DNA of 64,000 bases from Pezicula radicicola. Lineage: Eukaryota; Ascomycota; Leotiomycetes; Helotiales; Dermateaceae. Shown here one piece after another: positions 21,601 through 32,457 of this stretch (positions are counted from its first letter, which is position 1; each line of letters begins with the position of its first letter). The position numbers and the translations under genes are program-made. Location of the stretch: NCBI GenBank assembly GCA_003008705.1, contig PDUO01000068.1, positions 65,620-129,619 on the forward strand, read 5' to 3'. Under the pieces are notes generated by a model. The model had not been told where the DNA came from, did no database searches, and was given only the letters and a program-made list of their open reading frames with translations.

Positions 21601-23433
21601 ATGTCTGATCGAAAGGCTTCCAAGACGAAAGGGAAAAGGCGCATCAAGAGGACGAAGACTTACAGTGGCTGCTGGACTTGTCGTGAACGAGGCGTGAAAT
21701 GCGACGAGCGCCGACCAACATGTTCCCGGTGCGCAAGAGGTTCATACAGCTGCGCTGGCTACAATGTCAGACTCGTCTGGGAGGATGACGAGCAAAACCT
21801 TCGAGGAAAGGCGAAGAGGAGGGTTCTATTTGACGGGTCAGAGCAGTTTCTCCATGTTCTCAGCCAGGACGAGATAGAGTCTACTCTTGATGTTCTCGAT
21901 AAAGCTCAGAGTGGCCAGGAAATCAGTCTGGGGTCCTTTGCAGTCTTCACAGTACAGTGTCCCACTCCGCAGACAGCCTATGGGTGCTCTGATGAACTCC
22001 TACATCCAGAGAGGCTGCTTGACTCCGTGCCTCAGATGTCTCCATCAGCTCTCGACTGGAATTATGATCAGGAGCAGGCGCATTGGGACCTTGACCTTGC
22101 AGCTTTCTCTGACAAGAGTGTCTCCGCTTCACCTATCACGGATGTGGAAGAAACCCCGGGATTAGTAGACGATGAAGCTCCCATTTTACCCCGGACACCG
22201 GATTCTTTTACTACCGGGCAAAATTTGGTCCAGACTATTTCACTGAGCACTTTATCTATCAAAGAGCCACAACTTATGAGCTATTGGATGTCTCACCTAA
22301 GCAACATTATGTTCCCCGTTCCACTTCTTAACAACCCATTTCGAAGTATATATCTTCCAATGCTCTTGTCGCTGAGCGACTCAAATTCTTTTGGAAATGC
22401 TGCCCTACTTCACAGCATATACGCCGTCTCTGCATTCCACGGAGTTCGAGCGTCATCTCTGAGCGAACAATTCTCAACGGGAACACATCATCATCGCCTA
22501 AGCCTCAAGTACTTGCGCTTGAGCTTAGAGGAGAACCAGGAGCTACAAGTAGAGGCAATCCTTGGGGCAATTCTCACCTTGCTGGCAATTGCAATCATTA
22601 CTGGCGAGAACTCAAACTGGAGGCTGCACCTTCGAGGGGCTAGAAACTGGTTGAACTCCCAAGACAGCACCATCTGGAACCAAACGCAGAGGGCATCCTG
22701 GGCCTATCAGTTCTTCCTCTTTTCGGACTCTTTAGCGTCTACGAAGCGTCTTGCAGGATCTGACACAAACATACAATCCTATTCTCCCGCTTCATGGTAC
22801 GATGCGGAGCCCGACTTTGGACTCACAGCTCCATTCGCTCTACACAATTTCTTCGGCATCACAGCGCCATTATTGCGAGCTGTCTCCCGTATCAATCATA
22901 TGGCAGTAAATCGATTTTCACAAACAGAGCATGACATCCATACTCTGGAACGTGATATCTTATGCGCGTCACCAATGTCTCATGCTTTCCAAAGCAGTAT
23001 CGACACTTGCGCGGATATCCTACGCAATTACGCAGGAGTCTTCTACTGCGCTGTACAGATACACTTCTACCGCACTATACGTCATTTGACGCCCCACACA
23101 CTTCAACCTCTTGTCCAAGCAAGTCTTTCACATATAGAGAGTATTGAGGAACTTGAGACTCAGTTGAATAAATCGCAGCCGGGCATCGATCAGACGGTTT
23201 CTGGGAGCCTGTGGCCAGTTTTTATTACTGCTTGTGAAGTCGAAGGAGAGGGAAATAGATTGCGGGTCTTAAGATGGTTTCATAAGGGGAATGAGATGAG
23301 GATTGGGAATATTAGGGCTGCGGAAAGAGTTGTGAGGGAAGTTTGGAGGAGGAGAGACTTCCAGGAGGGGAACAGCGATGTTAGATGGCATGATGTGATG
23401 GAGGATCTAGGTTTAGATTTGCTTTTGTTGTAG
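21601..23433 (+). CDS. Zn(II)2Cys6 transcription factor with fungal-specific regulatory domain
   Basis: DNA-binding regulator, 610 residues, no intron. The six zinc-binding cysteines are at residues 24, 27, 34, 41, 44 and 51 (CWTCRERGVKC ... CSRCARGSYSC). They are preceded by a Lys/Arg-rich stretch that can serve as a nuclear signal. After an acidic linker (about residues 80-200) the helical fungal-specific TF domain begins near residue 220 (LSTLSIKEPQLMSYWMSHLS) and includes an LRGARNWL-type block. The frame is open throughout and the length usual for pathway-specific regulators. Being next to the dioxygenase and the other oxidative genes, it may control that block; no operator could be assigned. 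Confidence 0.9.
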   Translation: MSDRKASKTKGKRRIKRTKTYSGCWTCRERGVKCDERRPTCSRCARGSYSCAGYNVRLVWEDDEQNLRGKAKRRVLFDGSEQFLHVLSQDEIESTLDVLDKAQSGQEISLGSFAVFTVQCPTPQTAYGCSDELLHPERLLDSVPQMSPSALDWNYDQEQAHWDLDLAAFSDKSVSASPITDVEETPGLVDDEAPILPRTPDSFTTGQNLVQTISLSTLSIKEPQLMSYWMSHLSNIMFPVPLLNNPFRSIYLPMLLSLSDSNSFGNAALLHSIYAVSAFHGVRASSLSEQFSTGTHHHRLSLKYLRLSLEENQELQVEAILGAILTLLAIAIITGENSNWRLHLRGARNWLNSQDSTIWNQTQRASWAYQFFLFSDSLASTKRLAGSDTNIQSYSPASWYDAEPDFGLTAPFALHNFFGITAPLLRAVSRINHMAVNRFSQTEHDIHTLERDILCASPMSHAFQSSIDTCADILRNYAGVFYCAVQIHFYRTIRHLTPHTLQPLVQASLSHIESIEELETQLNKSQPGIDQTVSGSLWPVFITACEVEGEGNRLRVLRWFHKGNEMRIGNIRAAERVVREVWRRRDFQEGNSDVRWHDVMEDLGLDLLLL

Positions 23434-26400
23434 CATGATATTATAAATCATTTTGCTAGATTGAATTGAGTCGAATTGAGCATACTCAGAAGTATTACCA
23501 GACGCGGCTACCCTCAAAATTTATAACGTCGTCTTTTGTACGTAAGAACCATCTATTGGCTTACCTGCTATCGCAAAGGAGTCAAAGGTGTATCAGTAAA
23601 AACCCTACGCAGAATAGTAAGGATTCCGACCAGAGGTGGTTTTCGGTGGGGTTAGAATAGCAGTTCACCACTACTTTATTTGAAACTAATTCTATATTGC
23701 GAAAGACTACATAACTTTTGACTTTACTCCATCTCTAAGTACAGTAAATTTCCCGATCTCCAGTATTAAGTGAGACCATTGCGAAAGTTGAATACGGCGT
23801 CGAAGTGTGAAATAACGTCATCTCTATAACCAAGCCAAGTAAGACATTAACTCCACTCTCTGTATATATAAGTGGTAGGGTTGGTTATCACTTGCTCTGT
23901 ATCTAATATATGCTCTACCTATTTCAATAAGCTAGCCTTACCGTTTATTTAATCTAGCGTTCCTGATCGTCCCGATGCTTCGGGAACAATTGGTAGTAAT
24001 GACTTATCCTTGGCATCAAGTGGTTGCGGGTTTTGTTGCATATCGCCAAAAATCTAAATAGTAGCACAACTAGTTAGCTACCTTGAAGGAAAGGTATAGG
24101 GAGGGCATTTTACCTATCCCTTAACAGGGAGCTATCTATTAATATAATATAATAGTCTCGTTATAAGCGGTGTTCCCTCTCTTACTATTGAAATTATCTA
24201 TAATTCTAATAGTTGAAGTTTATAACTAAGGTATTAATTCTCTTTTGTTTATTCTAATAAATAGACTTTCTACCTCTTCTTAAGTACTTGGGCGATTTAA
24301 GAGGCCTGGACGGCCCCTAGATGCTACTAGGATTAGCATCCTCCCCCAAGCATTCTGGGGGAACTCGTTAGGGGTGGTAGAAAATCGCCAAACCTATTCT
24401 CCTGCATTCTATAAGCCATTCCTGTCGCAAGTATCAGACAAAAAGCTTCACAAACGCTTTCCCTATTAAACCCCTTGGTTGGCAACATCTATTGTTGGAC
24501 TACCCACTCGGTAGAATACTAGAATAGTTCTCTAGCCACTAGGGACATTTCTCGTTGTATTCAACGGGGGTTATTTTACTTAGCTAGTGATAGAGACTAG
24601 AATGTAGGCTAGGGTATAGAGAATTTATAACCTCTTAGTTAAACTATATTAAGTACTAGTACTTATTAATACTTATAAGTACTTTAAGTAATTCTCTAAG
24701 TAAAAATAATTACCCTTTTATTAACTTTAAGTAGACTAAGCCTAATTAGGCTAGTGTAAGCTTATATGAGAGCTCTAATTTAAGGGATTCTAATAGTGTA
24801 TTACTTATAATTCTATCTATTTTATGTCTATTTAATTCTAAGATTTCTTCTTTCTCGATCTCTAAAAAATCACGTGATTTCACCTCTAGTACTAGGTAGT
24901 TCACATCTAGCACCAGTGTATGTCCTATTAGGCCTAGCCTTCCTCGAGGTTGTTACCGAAAAGAAAGTACCTGTGCTACCTATGGTACCATCTAGGCATG
25001 CGTTACACGAATTTCTAGTCTATGACGGAGGTAAGTCTCTTTGATCATTGTATTTTGATCACAAATTAATCTTTTCTAGACAAGGATTTAGAGCGTAGGA
25101 GGATCATGAAGGAGCGAACTGACGGTCTGCACTAGTAAATAGCATTTACGGTCTTATTTTGCGTGGAGATGTGGGTTGGGTTTAGTATTTATCATGGGTA
25201 GGTCCTGGCACGGCGTTTATGAGGGCAAGAGAATAAATATTGAAATGACTGCTATCAGTCTGGACGTGGTAGTAACAATTCCAGTCAAGTGTCTATGGAA
25301 TCGTTCTACGTCGTATAAATGATCCCAAAGATACTCGCGCCTAAAATGTCATGCATCAGTCAGATTTATACATGTGTCAGAGCGATATTAAGCTGGCGAC
25401 GAAAGAGCAGTGGTAGGGTCGTTAAAGGTAGTCATTTTTAGCGACGCATGCACCTGTCAGCTAGGGCGCGGATCTACCCGAGCCGCATGTTAACCTGTCG
25501 CTAACTTTTACCTATAGGCTTTCATCTACCTAGAGATTCTACGATAACTCGCTCTTTAGTCCCTACTCTAAGAAAGTTTTGACCAAGGCTCCCTGCTTCT
25601 TTCGGAAGACGGTTCTTTCCTGGTGATATTCGTCTAGTAGCCACTTATAGGCTGTCATATCCTTACCTGAAAGATCATTCAGGGTTGTATCTCTTCCCTG
25701 AATTTCTTTGACTTGGCTATATGAGGGCCTTTGTGGTTCCAGTAATTCACCAGGTTGTTCAAATAAATTCCCCTGGCAGAGAAAGTCTTAGTTTGGCTTT
25801 ATAGGAAGACGATTGATTGGTGGCATAAGACGATGAGATTAGATTCGAATTTTCTACGGCAAATCGAATTTAATTAAATTTAAGGTTAGATTTTGGAGCT
25901 TGATTCGATGGTTCGACGCAAACATATAGGTACCTTATATTAGTGTTAGGAGATTATATAAGATAAGATAAAGCTTACTTAAATAGGGCTAAACTTACTC
26001 TATTTTATATTATATAATATAAGAAGAGGTAGATTAATACTTTATATTAAATTCTAGCCCTAAGAAGTATCCTATAGTTCGTTGGTTGTAACCTATATAG
26101 ACTACTAGGATGTATACGACAAAATGTATACATTTTTTTAATAGTAAAATTCTTAGAGTGTCGAATCCCTATATAAAGCTACATCTAATAAACTAAGGAT
26201 ATCTTTACTTCTTCTCCTAGTCTATTTATATATTAGGTAATTACTACCTAAGCCTATTTAGGCCCTCTTTGCGATACTTTATTTTTAAACGTCAAACGTT
26301 GAATCGAATATTTCTAGGCCCGAATTTAAGTAGATTCCTAAGGGAGTAAGACATCGAATTCGAATTAAATTCAAATTAGAGGTAATTCAATTCGATTCGA

Positions 26401-26479
26401 TTCGATCGGAGCCCTATAAATAGGCTTGCAAAGATTCCACTGCACACTAAGTCCCCACTCTCTAGTTATATTAAAGTAA
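23434..26479. other. Gene-poor AT-rich region with retroelement debris
   Basis: Three kilobases without an intact gene. Bases 24050-24880 and 25850-26400 are AT-rich. A stretch around 23860-23990 has LTR-like order (TATATATAA, then TTTCAATAAG, then a GATGCTTCGGGAACAATTGG end), but I cannot define its borders. A copia-gag-like fragment lies at 25563-25784. Around 25830-26400 words of the type AATCGAATT and ATTCGATTCG recur on both strands. Confidence 0.5.
25563..25784 (-). mobile_element. Probable Ty1/copia gag fragment
   Basis: A 73-codon open stretch ending in TAG at 25565-25563 contains LSGKDMTAYKWLLDEYHQER followed by RKKQGAL. This 'L-S-x-x-x-x-x-Y-x-x-L-x-x-x-Y' helix with a basic/Gln tail is the pattern seen in fungal copia-type gag proteins. 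There is no start, protease or polymerase nearby. Identification rests on pattern only. Confidence 0.4.
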
Positions 26480-28399
26480 TTACCCTTTTCCCCTGTCCAA
26501 ACATCGTTTTGTAATCATCCCTCCAGGAGGGTCGGCGGGGGTGTACTTGCGAGTGAAGCAACTGAAATGTCCTATTCTCCTATACAATCTTCCCCCCTCC
26601 ATCCCCACCTCCTCTAACATCAAGCCCTCCCACGCACATAGAAAATCGTCCTCGACTAACGCCGCAAGCCAATACCTGATTCCATTCGCTGGTTTGTCAT
26701 CCGTATCATCTATAGTAACATGGAGGGAATAAACATCGTCACTCCATCTCGGCTCGCTCAGCATGAGGGCACTGCCTAGTGTCCACTCTATTTCTCCACA
26801 GTACGTACTAATTTTCAAACTTGCAGACACGACCTGCCCACCTGGGTTCTTCTCATCGACTAGAGTCAACGTATAAGACTCCGCCTCAGCTAATGAATCG
26901 TGCCCTCTAGGTCTAACGGACAATGGCCCATCTACTGACGCCCAGCTCCAACTCGGCGTCTTGTGCTGCATCTCGCACTTATTCTCCTTCGCTGCTGTGG
27001 TGATTCTTCGCGGTATCCTCTTGCTCCGTTTGAAATCCGGGAACCAATCTTCTGTCCGCCAGTTCAGACTATCTGGTAACGTCTTCCAAAAATGACCTGC
27101 AACATATGTGTCGTCCATCGCGCTTCCAATCCGCGTTGCAATGGCTGACAGTGCCACCAACTTGTCTACCTCGGGATACGTAAGCTCGCGGTTGGTATAA
27201 TCTTGTAGGATGTTCCACCAGACGGATAGAAGTATATTATTGTCTGATGTATTTGGGATGGCCTTCTTAGCGAGGTCGAGCATCTTCGCGAGGTGGAAGT
27301 CGGTTACGTTTTCGATATTCCGGACGCCGTATGGGAAATATTCGCTTGCGTTTGGAACTTCGATGCACTCCCAGAAGAGCTCGCCGAGGCCGAAGCTTAG
27401 GACGCGTGGAGGAAGAATCTGCTCTTGCAGAGGCCAGGCGCGGAAGCCAAGAGGCTGGTTGTAGAGCGCAATGCGATAGTAATAGAGAGAGAGGATGATG
27501 GCGGTGCACTTTGAGGACTCGTCTCCATCAATGATTCCCGTTGTTTCGACTTCGAATGGCCGCATCACGCTTGAAGTGCATCCATTAAGACAGCTTTCAT
27601 TTGGGCTCGCGGCTTTAGTGAGAGAGAGGCAGATGATGCAGTTGGAGTATACATCCTGCATTTTAGCGCACTCGGAGCGCCAGTCTTCAACGCCTTCTGG
27701 ACCAGATTGGATAATGCAGAGAGTATCAATCCAGAGATAGCGGATAGAGAGATTTTTAATGAAAGTGATAGCCTCTTGGAAAGCGGTAGGGAGGTCACAA
27801 TAGAGGGTGCCTACTTTAAGCTCCTGTAGGTTTGAGGTTGTAAGACGGAGGAAGGTCGGGTTAGGGCCCCAGCAGTAGCTTAACGCTGCATAAGGGCCGG
27901 AGAGCTTCTGCTCCTTCGACAGGATAATATGCATTGTAGATTCTCCTAACTCCAGTAGTCGCGTGGGATATGAGCGTGGTTGCGTGTTTTTCTGGCACCG
28001 CTCGTGCCCCTTCAAGCAGTCGCTCATCCATCTCTGAGCGGTTTGAGAGGCGTTTGATAGTGGGATTGTCGACTTTCTATTTCTAATACTAAAGTCCGCG
28101 ATAAGTTTCGAGCCCGGTATGATACTGTAATTGCTACTTTCTTCTATCTCGTTACCATTTACTAGCATCGGCATATCAATGTGGAGTCTCGCATCCCCCC
28201 CCTTCCCTCCGTATACGCGGTACTTATACGGCTTTACCATGCAATTCTCAAGGGCACCGGACATCTCAATAGCGTACTGTAACAGAGGCTCGCATATGTA
28301 GCAACCACTCGCCGCGGCATTGGTGAAGGACGTGAGGTCTGGGTGGTGGTCGCCCCACGCGCGGCTTTGAAACATGGACACGCATTTCTGGCAGAGCAT
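26480..28399 (-). CDS. HET-domain protein (heterokaryon incompatibility type)
   Basis: Cytosolic protein of the HET family, associated with non-self recognition and programmed cell death in filamentous fungi; 639 residues, no intron. The domain starts with YAALSYCWG (about residues 170-178), continues through LPTAFQEAITFIKNLSIRYL and WIDTLCIIQ, and reaches a C-terminal AWPLQEQILPPRVLSF block, all in the expected order. A Cys-rich N-terminus (LCQKCV ... CYICEPLL), typical of many HET proteins, precedes it. No NACHT, WD or ankyrin module is fused. Start at 28399 is the first ATG and gives this Cys motif. Flanked by degraded DNA on both sides. Its partner and specificity are unknown. Confidence 0.92.
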   Translation of the reverse strand: MLCQKCVSMFQSRAWGDHHPDLTSFTNAAASGCYICEPLLQYAIEMSGALENCMVKPYKYRVYGGKGGDARLHIDMPMLVNGNEIEESSNYSIIPGSKLIADFSIRNRKSTIPLSNASQTAQRWMSDCLKGHERCQKNTQPRSYPTRLLELGESTMHIILSKEQKLSGPYAALSYCWGPNPTFLRLTTSNLQELKVGTLYCDLPTAFQEAITFIKNLSIRYLWIDTLCIIQSGPEGVEDWRSECAKMQDVYSNCIICLSLTKAASPNESCLNGCTSSVMRPFEVETTGIIDGDESSKCTAIILSLYYYRIALYNQPLGFRAWPLQEQILPPRVLSFGLGELFWECIEVPNASEYFPYGVRNIENVTDFHLAKMLDLAKKAIPNTSDNNILLSVWWNILQDYTNRELTYPEVDKLVALSAIATRIGSAMDDTYVAGHFWKTLPDSLNWRTEDWFPDFKRSKRIPRRITTAAKENKCEMQHKTPSWSWASVDGPLSVRPRGHDSLAEAESYTLTLVDEKNPGGQVVSASLKISTYCGEIEWTLGSALMLSEPRWSDDVYSLHVTIDDTDDKPANGIRYWLAALVEDDFLCAWEGLMLEEVGMEGGRLYRRIGHFSCFTRKYTPADPPGGMITKRCLDRGKG

Positions 28400-29604
28400 T
28401 GGGAGCAGGCAAATATTTACTTTAGAATTGCTGCACTAAGCGATATGTCTCGAGGAGAGTCGGTGGGTTATATATTGTTTCAATATGGCGGAGGTTGACG
28501 ACTTGATTCACAAGAGTATAGAGGGGACAGCCCGCTTTAAATCATCTAGGGGCGTTCGATTATGGACAGTGTGGCTGAGTATGAGTCTGGGTGGCTACGC
28601 ACATAGAGACCAGTGTGGCTGCGTACATGCAATCCTCGTATTGCCATTCCGGGGTGTCTGTTGTGCAACTATGGAGAACCCAATTATTTTCTGCATGGTG
28701 TGTTATCAACCACGAGGCTACGAGTAGGATTATCCGCTCTCACCATGTGCCTCGACCAGGCGTCGACTCGGCAAGTCCATTGCGATAAGGTCTCACAGGC
28801 AAGCCAATGGGAAATATGGCAGAACTTCCCGTAGCCTAACTAGGCTGTGCCCACCACTACTCCAAGCCTCCACGAACACTCACTGCCGACAAGATCAATT
28901 CTGCCTCTCTATTTTGGTCATTGGTTGACGTTGTGCAACTTTGGCTGCCTAAAAGCACAACCAGCCCAACATTGTGCAACAGTAAGTTGTACATGGGCAT
29001 AAGGCCAAGATATACGGTGCCCGATACGTCAAGAATCGAAAGCTGGCTTTATTACTACGGTCCTTTGGTTAGCTAACCGTAGAAACGATCAGAATGGGCA
29101 AGCTGAAGAAGCGAGTAACATATCAATATTAACAAATTGGCCAACCACTCAACCAAGATAAATGAAAATATACGCTATTGCCGAGCAAGAGTGCCATAGC
29201 TGGTCCATGGAACTTTCATCCCGCGGCCTTCCAGCGCAGCTGTAATGACCAGCATTCGTCTCTGTGGCGGCCTGCTCATGTTGGTCACTGTGTCATTTCC
29301 TTATTTATGCCCATCCTGGCTGCTGCTGCATGAATGGGACAGCAGCATTGTCCTCTAAAATTGCGTGACTGCCTGTTACACGACAGCATGAAGAAAATAT
29401 GACACAGGCGACTTCAGTCTTCGATTACCAATAGAATCATACCGCAACAGCCCAATGCCAACCAATGTGAGAGTGTGAATATGCGGAAATGTAGCCTCCT
29501 CCAGCACGTCGGATCCCGAGGACATTCAGCAAAATAAATCTTCTCGTTTCTGGTCAGCCCCGCTCTTAATACCAGTATCCCTCATTCATATTGTCGTATA
29601 TATA
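28400..29604. other. Intergenic, promoter side of the HET gene; no gene seen
   Basis: GC-balanced, with open frames that match nothing I know. The word TTGTGCAAC appears three times (near 28660, 28934 and 28974), one reason to look at it as a repeated motif, but its meaning is unclear. Confidence 0.45.
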
Positions 29605-30592
29605 GTGGGAAATCGCATTCAACCCAATTCCATCGTGATGGACGTCCTAGAACTTCTCGTGATAGTCCTAGCCTTGTACTTCCTAGTGGTTGTAGTGCTA
29701 TCGAATAATATTTCGATCGAATCTAGAACCTCACGCTGTTCTTCCTTCTCCGTGATATATACTCTACCAACTGGCGAATTCACCTTTCCCCTATATATCA
29801 TCGCTCTTCTTGACTTAGCACTATTTGTTGTTCTATCCTCCTTACAAGTGCTCCTCGTCCGCCACAAATCCATAGATCCAACATACGAACGTCTTAAGAT
29901 TATCTCCCCTTCAAAAAACGGCGCTAACGGTGACCTAGTCTCTCGCGGCCCTATTTTTGCTGAGCTCGCGCTGGGCATTTCCTTTTATATTTCCGTCACC
30001 AATTGTCGTCCATGGCCTCGGATCGAGCCCCAAGACAGCTTGGAAATATAGTGGGTTCTTGACATTATTAAGTGTAGGTCAGACACCAATCATACACTAC
30101 ACAGAGACTTCATGGCATTCTTAAGTACAAGCTGTGGAACTACCAACCCTGTGTATGTTTCTGAGGAAGTCAAGGAATCACTATATAGCCTCCTAATTAC
30201 GCATGTAAGTTTATCTACTTGGAATTAGGCAGGGAAAGACTAATATCTGAGATTTAAGTTATAGAAATGGATTCAGCTGTCATAGACGGGTTACAGAGCT
30301 AAATCAATGGTTGCGTCGCGTGCGATAGGTTCAGCATTTAGGAGTATTTGATTAGAAGGAATCATAGGCATTGATTGCACCCATTAAGGATAACGAACCG
30401 GAGTTGGAAGTGTGGTGCAAGGCGTTTGATTGGTTGATTCAGGACGCGCAATACTATTGTATTCGGCCGGTGGATGGGTTAGAGGCATTGTTTGAGGCGA
30501 ATCGAAAGGAGTTGGACAAAGACGTCCGGATGCCGTTTGAAAGTTGGATAGACATCACCACCGTCAAGGCATACACGGAGGTTTATAAGTAG
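29605..30592 (+). pseudogene. Unidentified membrane protein gene, apparently broken
   Basis: I do not recognise the family. An ATG at 29638 opens a frame with two hydrophobic segments (VLELLVIVLALYFLVVVVL and FPLYIIALLDLALFVVLSSL). It meets a TAG at 30049-30051, yet the same frame reopens as LDIIKCRSDTNHTLHRDF and runs to a good GTAAGT donor at about 30204. After an AG near 30365, a 70-codon stretch with EVWCKAFDWLIQDAQYYCIR ends in TAG at 30590. The three pieces look like parts of one gene with a nonsense mutation or an intron that I could not place. No homologue can be named; whether the RNA is still made is unknown. Confidence 0.4.
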
Positions 30593-30755
30593 TTGATGCG
30601 TTACGTATTCCAAAGACGTCGAGCCTGAGAAGCGGCCGGGTTATAAGTTGACGGGGAGACAGCAGATAGGCATTAAAGATATATGAACCAGTATTGAGGA
30701 ATTTATATAGTGGAAGGAGGAGGTAGGAGATAGAGGAAGTAGGAAGGAGGAAGAA

Positions 30756-31583
30756 TCAGATGAGGAGATTGAGTGGATGGGCCAACTGCAACTGGCCCTT
30801 GGTGAAGTCACGGATGCCAGCGATACACTTCTCTGCGTCGGCATAGTCAAAGACAGCATCGGCGCCCAGTGACCTGGCGTACGCAAAATTCTTGGTCGAA
30901 CAGGTCGTCACGACAGTGAATCCTGATAGCTTGGCGAATTGCACGCCTAGGATGCCAGTTGCAGTGGTCCCGCCATAGATCAAGATCGGCTTGGGCTTGC
31001 TCAGGGGATGTGTTGGGAGTGGTAGCTTAAGTGCTCGGTAAAGACCTTGGCCCTGTAAGGGAAAAGTGACTTGTTAGTAATGAGCGTCGCAAAAGAGGTT
31101 CTGATAGCAGACATACTACAGTGGCAATACCAAGGCCCAGAGCGGCTGCCTCCTCGTCGCTGATGTGATCGGGGATTTTAAATGTCACACCTGCCTTGAC
31201 CACGCTGTACTCGCTAAACACACCGTCCTCGGGCTGGATCTTGTTTCTGTTCGGCCAAGTTAGCCACACTGACAACTGACCACCATGGCGAAATTTGTCG
31301 CTTACGAGCCATGCGCAAATGCTGCAACCCGATCGCCCTTGTGGAACTGCTTGGTCAAGTTGGCGCCGACCTCCTCGACAATGCCCGCACAGTCGCAGCC
31401 AGCTCTGGTGCCGGTGAGCTGGATGCCAACATCAATGTGCTTGCAATCAGTAGGGTTCACGGCAACAGCGGTGGTGCGGATGAGGAGGTAGTCGTCACGC
31501 AGCTTAGGTAGGCCGACATCCTTAATGGCGGCCACGCCCTGCGATTCAATCAGTATAGCCTTGACTCTTGCAGGCGGAGTCAT
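30756..31583 (-). pseudogene. Enoyl-reductase-type MDR (ToxD/LovC-like), C-terminally truncated
   Basis: Zinc-free NADPH-dependent medium-chain reductase of the trans-acting enoyl reductase group. Exons 31583-31306, 31246-31117 and 31052-30756; introns of 59 and 64 nt restore VFSEYSVVKAGVTFKIPDHI and GLGIATVGQGLYRALKL. The GroES-like half is complete (AVAVNPTDCKH, GCDCAGIVEEVG, KGDRVAAF), and the Rossmann entry YGGTTATGILGVQFAKLSGF is present. Homology then stops after FTKGQLQLA at about 30785. Eight unrelated codons follow to a TGA, giving 234 residues where the family has ~350. The rest of the cofactor and substrate domain is absent, so this is most likely a gene cut by a rearrangement. Confidence 0.78.
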
Positions 31584-32061
31584 GTTGCCCCGGTATTAAA
31601 TGATGTTGCCAAGGGAGAGGAATCAGAGGATTGTGTGTGGATAAGTTAGTGGACAAAATGGAGGTACAGTGGAATAGCCAAAAGGTAGGACCCATAAGCC
31701 TTATATTGCTATTCTACAGCCAAGGAAGATAACCTCTAAACCAGGGAGGGTTAGTAAGGTAGCTGCTGCACTCGGATCCGACAAACGCCAGGCTTTAGGC
31801 TTTAGGCTTTAGGATATCCCCTCCGCCGTATATTAGCTATTGGGGCAGGAATTCAACACTCTACTCATCTACAATCGCTTAACGCATCTTAGAAGCAAAT
31901 ACAGGAAGTTTATTGGCCGGAACTGCTCTGCCAGACAAATACCATATTAGAGGGATTTAGCAACCCCTGTGGGACGAAGAACATAACGAAGGACTGCCAA
32001 ATAAAGTGTAGTGCCACGTACTAGTAGGGAGTTGGCCGCCTCTAGCAAGGAAAAGCGAGGT

Positions 32062-32206
32062 GTATCCCTTTTTGCGTCAAGTGTTTCACAGGACAAGGAT
32101 TAAGCACCCCCGGATTCTCCCCGGACTTTTACCACCAAAAATGTATGTATTTTGTCGTGCACGTCCGGGGAGTCTTCCTGTAAAACACTTGACGCACAAA
32201 GGGATA
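32062..32206. repeat. Foldback/MITE-like element 1 (33-bp terminal inverted repeats)
   Basis: The arm at 32062-32094 (GTATCCCTTTTTGCGTCAAG...) and the arm at 32174-32206 are reverse complements with only a few mismatches. Just inside, CCCCGGAC and GTCCGGGG form a second pair. About 80 bases lie between the arms, so the whole 145-bp unit can fold into one long hairpin. No coding capacity. Confidence 0.75.
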
Positions 32207-32247
32207 ATAAAACAAAGCCAGGGCTTTATTTATAAAAGTTGTATAGG

Positions 32248-32360
32248 CAAAACTACTCGATTAGGGAATTGACAAGGGGTTTCGTTTGTCCAACCGTTAC
32301 AGTTGTTGTACAGGTGTGACAAACGAAACCCCTTGTCAATTGCCTAATCGAGTAATTTTG
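32248..32360. repeat. Foldback element 2 (near-perfect 43-bp inverted repeat)
   Basis: Arms 32248-32290 and 32318-32360 are reverse complements at 41 of 43 positions, separated by a 27-base loop. The arm core is GACAAGGGGTTTCGTTTGTC and its complement. The pairing is too long and too exact to be chance, and implies a recent or still mobile non-autonomous element. Confidence 0.82.
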
Positions 32361-32362
32361 TT

Positions 32363-32457
32363 TAGTAAGACTTAAGCGATTATCAGTTAATAAGGTAAAA
32401 ACTTTATTCTCCTTAATAATAATATATCGCCTTATTAGTTAGTTTTAAGTCTTACTA
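32363..32457. repeat. Foldback element 3 (13-bp arms, AT-rich)
   Basis: TAGTAAGACTTAA at 32363-32375 pairs exactly with TTAAGTCTTACTA at 32445-32457. Further inside, a TTAATAAGG / CCTTATTA pair extends the match imperfectly. It starts two bases after element 2 ends. Confidence 0.6.

Noticed and set aside
23434..26479. Hidden PKS/NRPS or other large enzyme in the gene-poor interval
   Set aside because: No ketosynthase, adenylation or other large-enzyme motif was seen, and no sustained open frame exists on either strand.
31788..31812. Tandem GCTTTAG repeat as a possible telomeric tract
   Set aside because: The unit is not the fungal TTAGGG repeat, there are only about three copies, and the site is internal.
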